Positions 62,608 through 64,000 of a stretch of 64,000 nucleotides of DNA are shown here, in pieces (position 1 is the first letter of the stretch; every line of letters begins with the position of its first letter). The DNA lies in IMG/VR virus record IMGVR_UViG_3300021963_005690, positions 1 through 64,000 of that record. One strand, 5' to 3'. The position numbers and the translations under genes are program-made. The notes beneath the pieces are model-generated. The model did not search any database. It saw only the letters and a list, made by a program, of their open reading frames with translations, and was not told the DNA's origin. This DNA comes from a virus.

Positions 62608-62988
62608 TTAACTATCGTTAACTTTGCCAAATTTTTCATTAGCTATAGAGATTACTGACGGGTGATGGCCTTTTCTGCAATCAAATTGTCTACACGCTAT
62701 GGGTCTATATTCATATATAGAACATTTACCATTTACAAACATATTACAACCTCCACCATTTTTCTTAAAGATTGTTACTATAGGACCTATATTAGGATTA
62801 GCATTACGTTGTTCAAGTGTGGGTGTAACTAAACTTAGTGGATATTTACCTGAACTAATTTCGTCCGGAGTTAAATTAGGAGCAAGTAATTCACAACATC
62901 TAGTACATGTGCCACACGGTACATCCTCAATAGGTTCATCCGTTGTGATAGATGTTAAATTTATAGACAAAATGTTGAAGTGTTGCAT
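62608..62988 (-). CDS. YkgJ-like Cys-cluster protein
   Basis: A 126-residue protein with PCGTCTRCCELL (Cys25, Cys28, Cys31, Cys32), then CNMFVNGKCSIYEYRPIACRQFDC, matching the YkgJ family (CxxCxxCC), thought to bind zinc or an iron-sulfur cluster. Here it follows a 2OG oxygenase by one base, so the two may act together. Function of the family is unproven. Confidence 0.85.
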   Translation of the reverse strand: MQHFNILSINLTSITTDEPIEDVPCGTCTRCCELLAPNLTPDEISSGKYPLSLVTPTLEQRNANPNIGPIVTIFKKNGGGCNMFVNGKCSIYEYRPIACRQFDCRKGHHPSVISIANEKFGKVNDS

Positions 62989-63609
62989 TTATTTCTCAAA
63001 TGTGATAAAAAATACTTGAGTTAGTCTGCTATCTTCTTTTGTAGTACCAAAATATTTATTTGACTTATGATAGATATCACCTTTGTATATTACTAACCGA
63101 TTAAACACATTACCAATTATATCTACCGGGGTGAATAGTTGTTGATATAGTTCAACATCTTCTTTTGTGTTAATTTGTTTTAATTTATTATACCCAGCCT
63201 GATCATTCATATAGCTTGTCCATTTATCAACATCATTGCAACGATATAACGTTGTACCCGTTGATGGGTCAGCATTTGGATTCAAGTACAATAATGCGGC
63301 ATAATCAATATTATTATCTTGATGTACCCAACTGTCACCGTCATTTTCAGTTGTTAGCTGAAAATAAGATTTGATACTTAGGCCTTGTTTTCCTGTCATT
63401 CTTGTTATAATATTTGAAACTGCATTAAGTACGTTATCACCGTATATTTTATCAAGATCGTATACATGATCTGTTCTTGAACCTGGCCAATCTGTATGTG
63501 TATTATATTTTTGTGTAAATTGTTGTGCGTTTAAAAATTCTTGTTGTAATGCCCAAGCCCTAACTTGATTTGGATATGGTAAAAAATTATTAATTGTTAG
63601 AGTATCCAT
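62989..63609 (-). CDS. 2OG-Fe(II) oxygenase (prolyl-hydroxylase-like)
   Basis: A 206-residue protein: SYFQLTTENDGDSWVHQDNN (His96, Asp98) followed by YAALLYLNPNADPSTGTTLYRC and a later VIYKGDIYHKSNKYFG with the distal His and Arg. This is the pattern of the DUF6445/prolyl-hydroxylase-like enzymes common in T4-like phages. Substrate unknown. Fifth oxygenase-type gene in the window. Confidence 0.8.
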   Translation of the reverse strand: MDTLTINNFLPYPNQVRAWALQQEFLNAQQFTQKYNTHTDWPGSRTDHVYDLDKIYGDNVLNAVSNIITRMTGKQGLSIKSYFQLTTENDGDSWVHQDNNIDYAALLYLNPNADPSTGTTLYRCNDVDKWTSYMNDQAGYNKLKQINTKEDVELYQQLFTPVDIIGNVFNRLVIYKGDIYHKSNKYFGTTKEDSRLTQVFFITFEK

Positions 63610-64000
63610 TATTTAATTCCTTTATTAATAAATCTGCTACATTGATATGTTCTTCTTTTGACCAATATTCTTTATCAGTTTCTTTACCTGGTATATTTCT
63701 AGAAGCATTTAGCAAATTAGTTCCTCTTAATATATAGTTACTTACATCATTGAATTCATTATCTTCACATTGGTCGCACCATACGTCAAATGCTAACCAC
63801 CTACATCCTGCCTTATCTAATACATTTTGACAAGATGTAAACATTACTTTGAACATTTCTTTATACCAAGGTTCAGAATTAAACGGCCCGTAAGCTGACC
63901 ACATAAAGTTTTTAGCATAGTGACAGGTTGTACGATCCATTAAATGGTATGATAATCTTTTAGTTCTTATTCCGTCATCATCTTCATTTAAATCTGTTAT
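63590..64000 (-). CDS. conserved phage protein, N-terminus beyond window (partial)
   Basis: The frame remains open to the right edge, with ITDLNEDDDGIRTKRLSYHL before the internal ATG 63940, so that Met is probably not the start. At least 137 residues; Trp-, Cys- and Tyr-rich with WLAFDVWCDQCEDNEFNDV. It overlaps the oxygenase gene by 20 bases. Family not recognised with certainty. Confidence 0.65.
   Translation of the reverse strand: MTDLNEDDDGIRTKRLSYHLMDRTTCHYAKNFMWSAYGPFNSEPWYKEMFKVMFTSCQNVLDKAGCRWLAFDVWCDQCEDNEFNDVSNYILRGTNLLNASRNIPGKETDKEYWSKEEHINVADLLIKELNNGYSNN

Overview
The window looks like part of a large, AT-rich, T4-like (contractile-tailed) phage genome, most likely from fresh water. 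The clearest T4-like signature is a T4-type late promoter motif (TATAAATA and close variants CTAAATA, GATAAATA, AATAAATA) in front of more than 20 genes on both strands. It is supported by phage-style nrdA/nrdB, glutaredoxin, dCMP deaminase, a PAAR spike tip, long repetitive tail-fibre proteins, a 25-gene tRNA array and many free-standing homing endonucleases. The host is probably a betaproteobacterium. This is inferred from two Bug/TctC-type periplasmic receptors, a beta-type RNA polymerase omega subunit, an IF-1 and an HNH protein that resemble Burkholderiales versions.

Layout. 1-2655 (+): small early-type genes with nucleotide metabolism (MazG-like, dCMP deaminase). 2652-4114 (-): a secreted D-Ala-D-Ala carboxypeptidase-like enzyme and small genes. 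4201-7492 (+): HAD nucleotidase, AbrB-like protein, IF-1, superoxide dismutase-like protein and an IscA-type carrier. 7542-14841 (+): three tail-fibre-like proteins with a papain-like peptidase between them. 14883-21478 (-): a dense block of about 24 small proteins, mostly in ATGA-overlapping operons driven by strong host-type sigma70 promoters with 17-18 bp spacers. 21567-25194 (+): PP-loop ATPase, methyltransferase-like protein and two large phage proteins. 25227-36400 (mainly -): metallophosphoesterase, omega subunit and the tRNA array. Homing endonucleases, three 2OG oxygenase-like genes, a sulfotransferase and several unexplained stem-closed RNA structures are threaded through the array. 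36698-45468 (-): an unusual metabolic cluster of radical SAM enzyme, three PP-loop ATPases, two Bug receptors, 2OG oxygenase, desaturase and GNAT. 45475-47398 (-): rubredoxin, rubrerythrin and IscU. 47437-52449 (-): late/virion genes including a cell-wall hydrolase and the PAAR protein. 53117-58806 (-): glutaredoxin, NrdB, BI-1, class II aldolase and NrdA. 58803-64000 (-): an ADP-heptose-type sugar nucleotide cassette, an APS kinase/nucleotidyltransferase fusion, a YkgJ-type protein and a further 2OG oxygenase.

How the genes fit together. Early genes are read by unmodified host sigma70 polymerase, and late genes by a T4-like late sigma acting at TAAATA motifs. The phage appears to carry its own omega subunit, IF-1, an initiator tRNA and a nearly complete tRNA set (no tRNA-Phe seen here). 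These would support both transcription and translation takeover. SOD, IscA, IscU, rubrerythrin, rubredoxin and glutaredoxin together suggest protection or repair of iron-sulfur and diiron enzymes such as the class Ia ribonucleotide reductase. The heptose cassette and the PP-loop/Bug/radical SAM cluster are the parts least explained by known phage biology. All functional statements rest on motif reading by eye; no database search was run.
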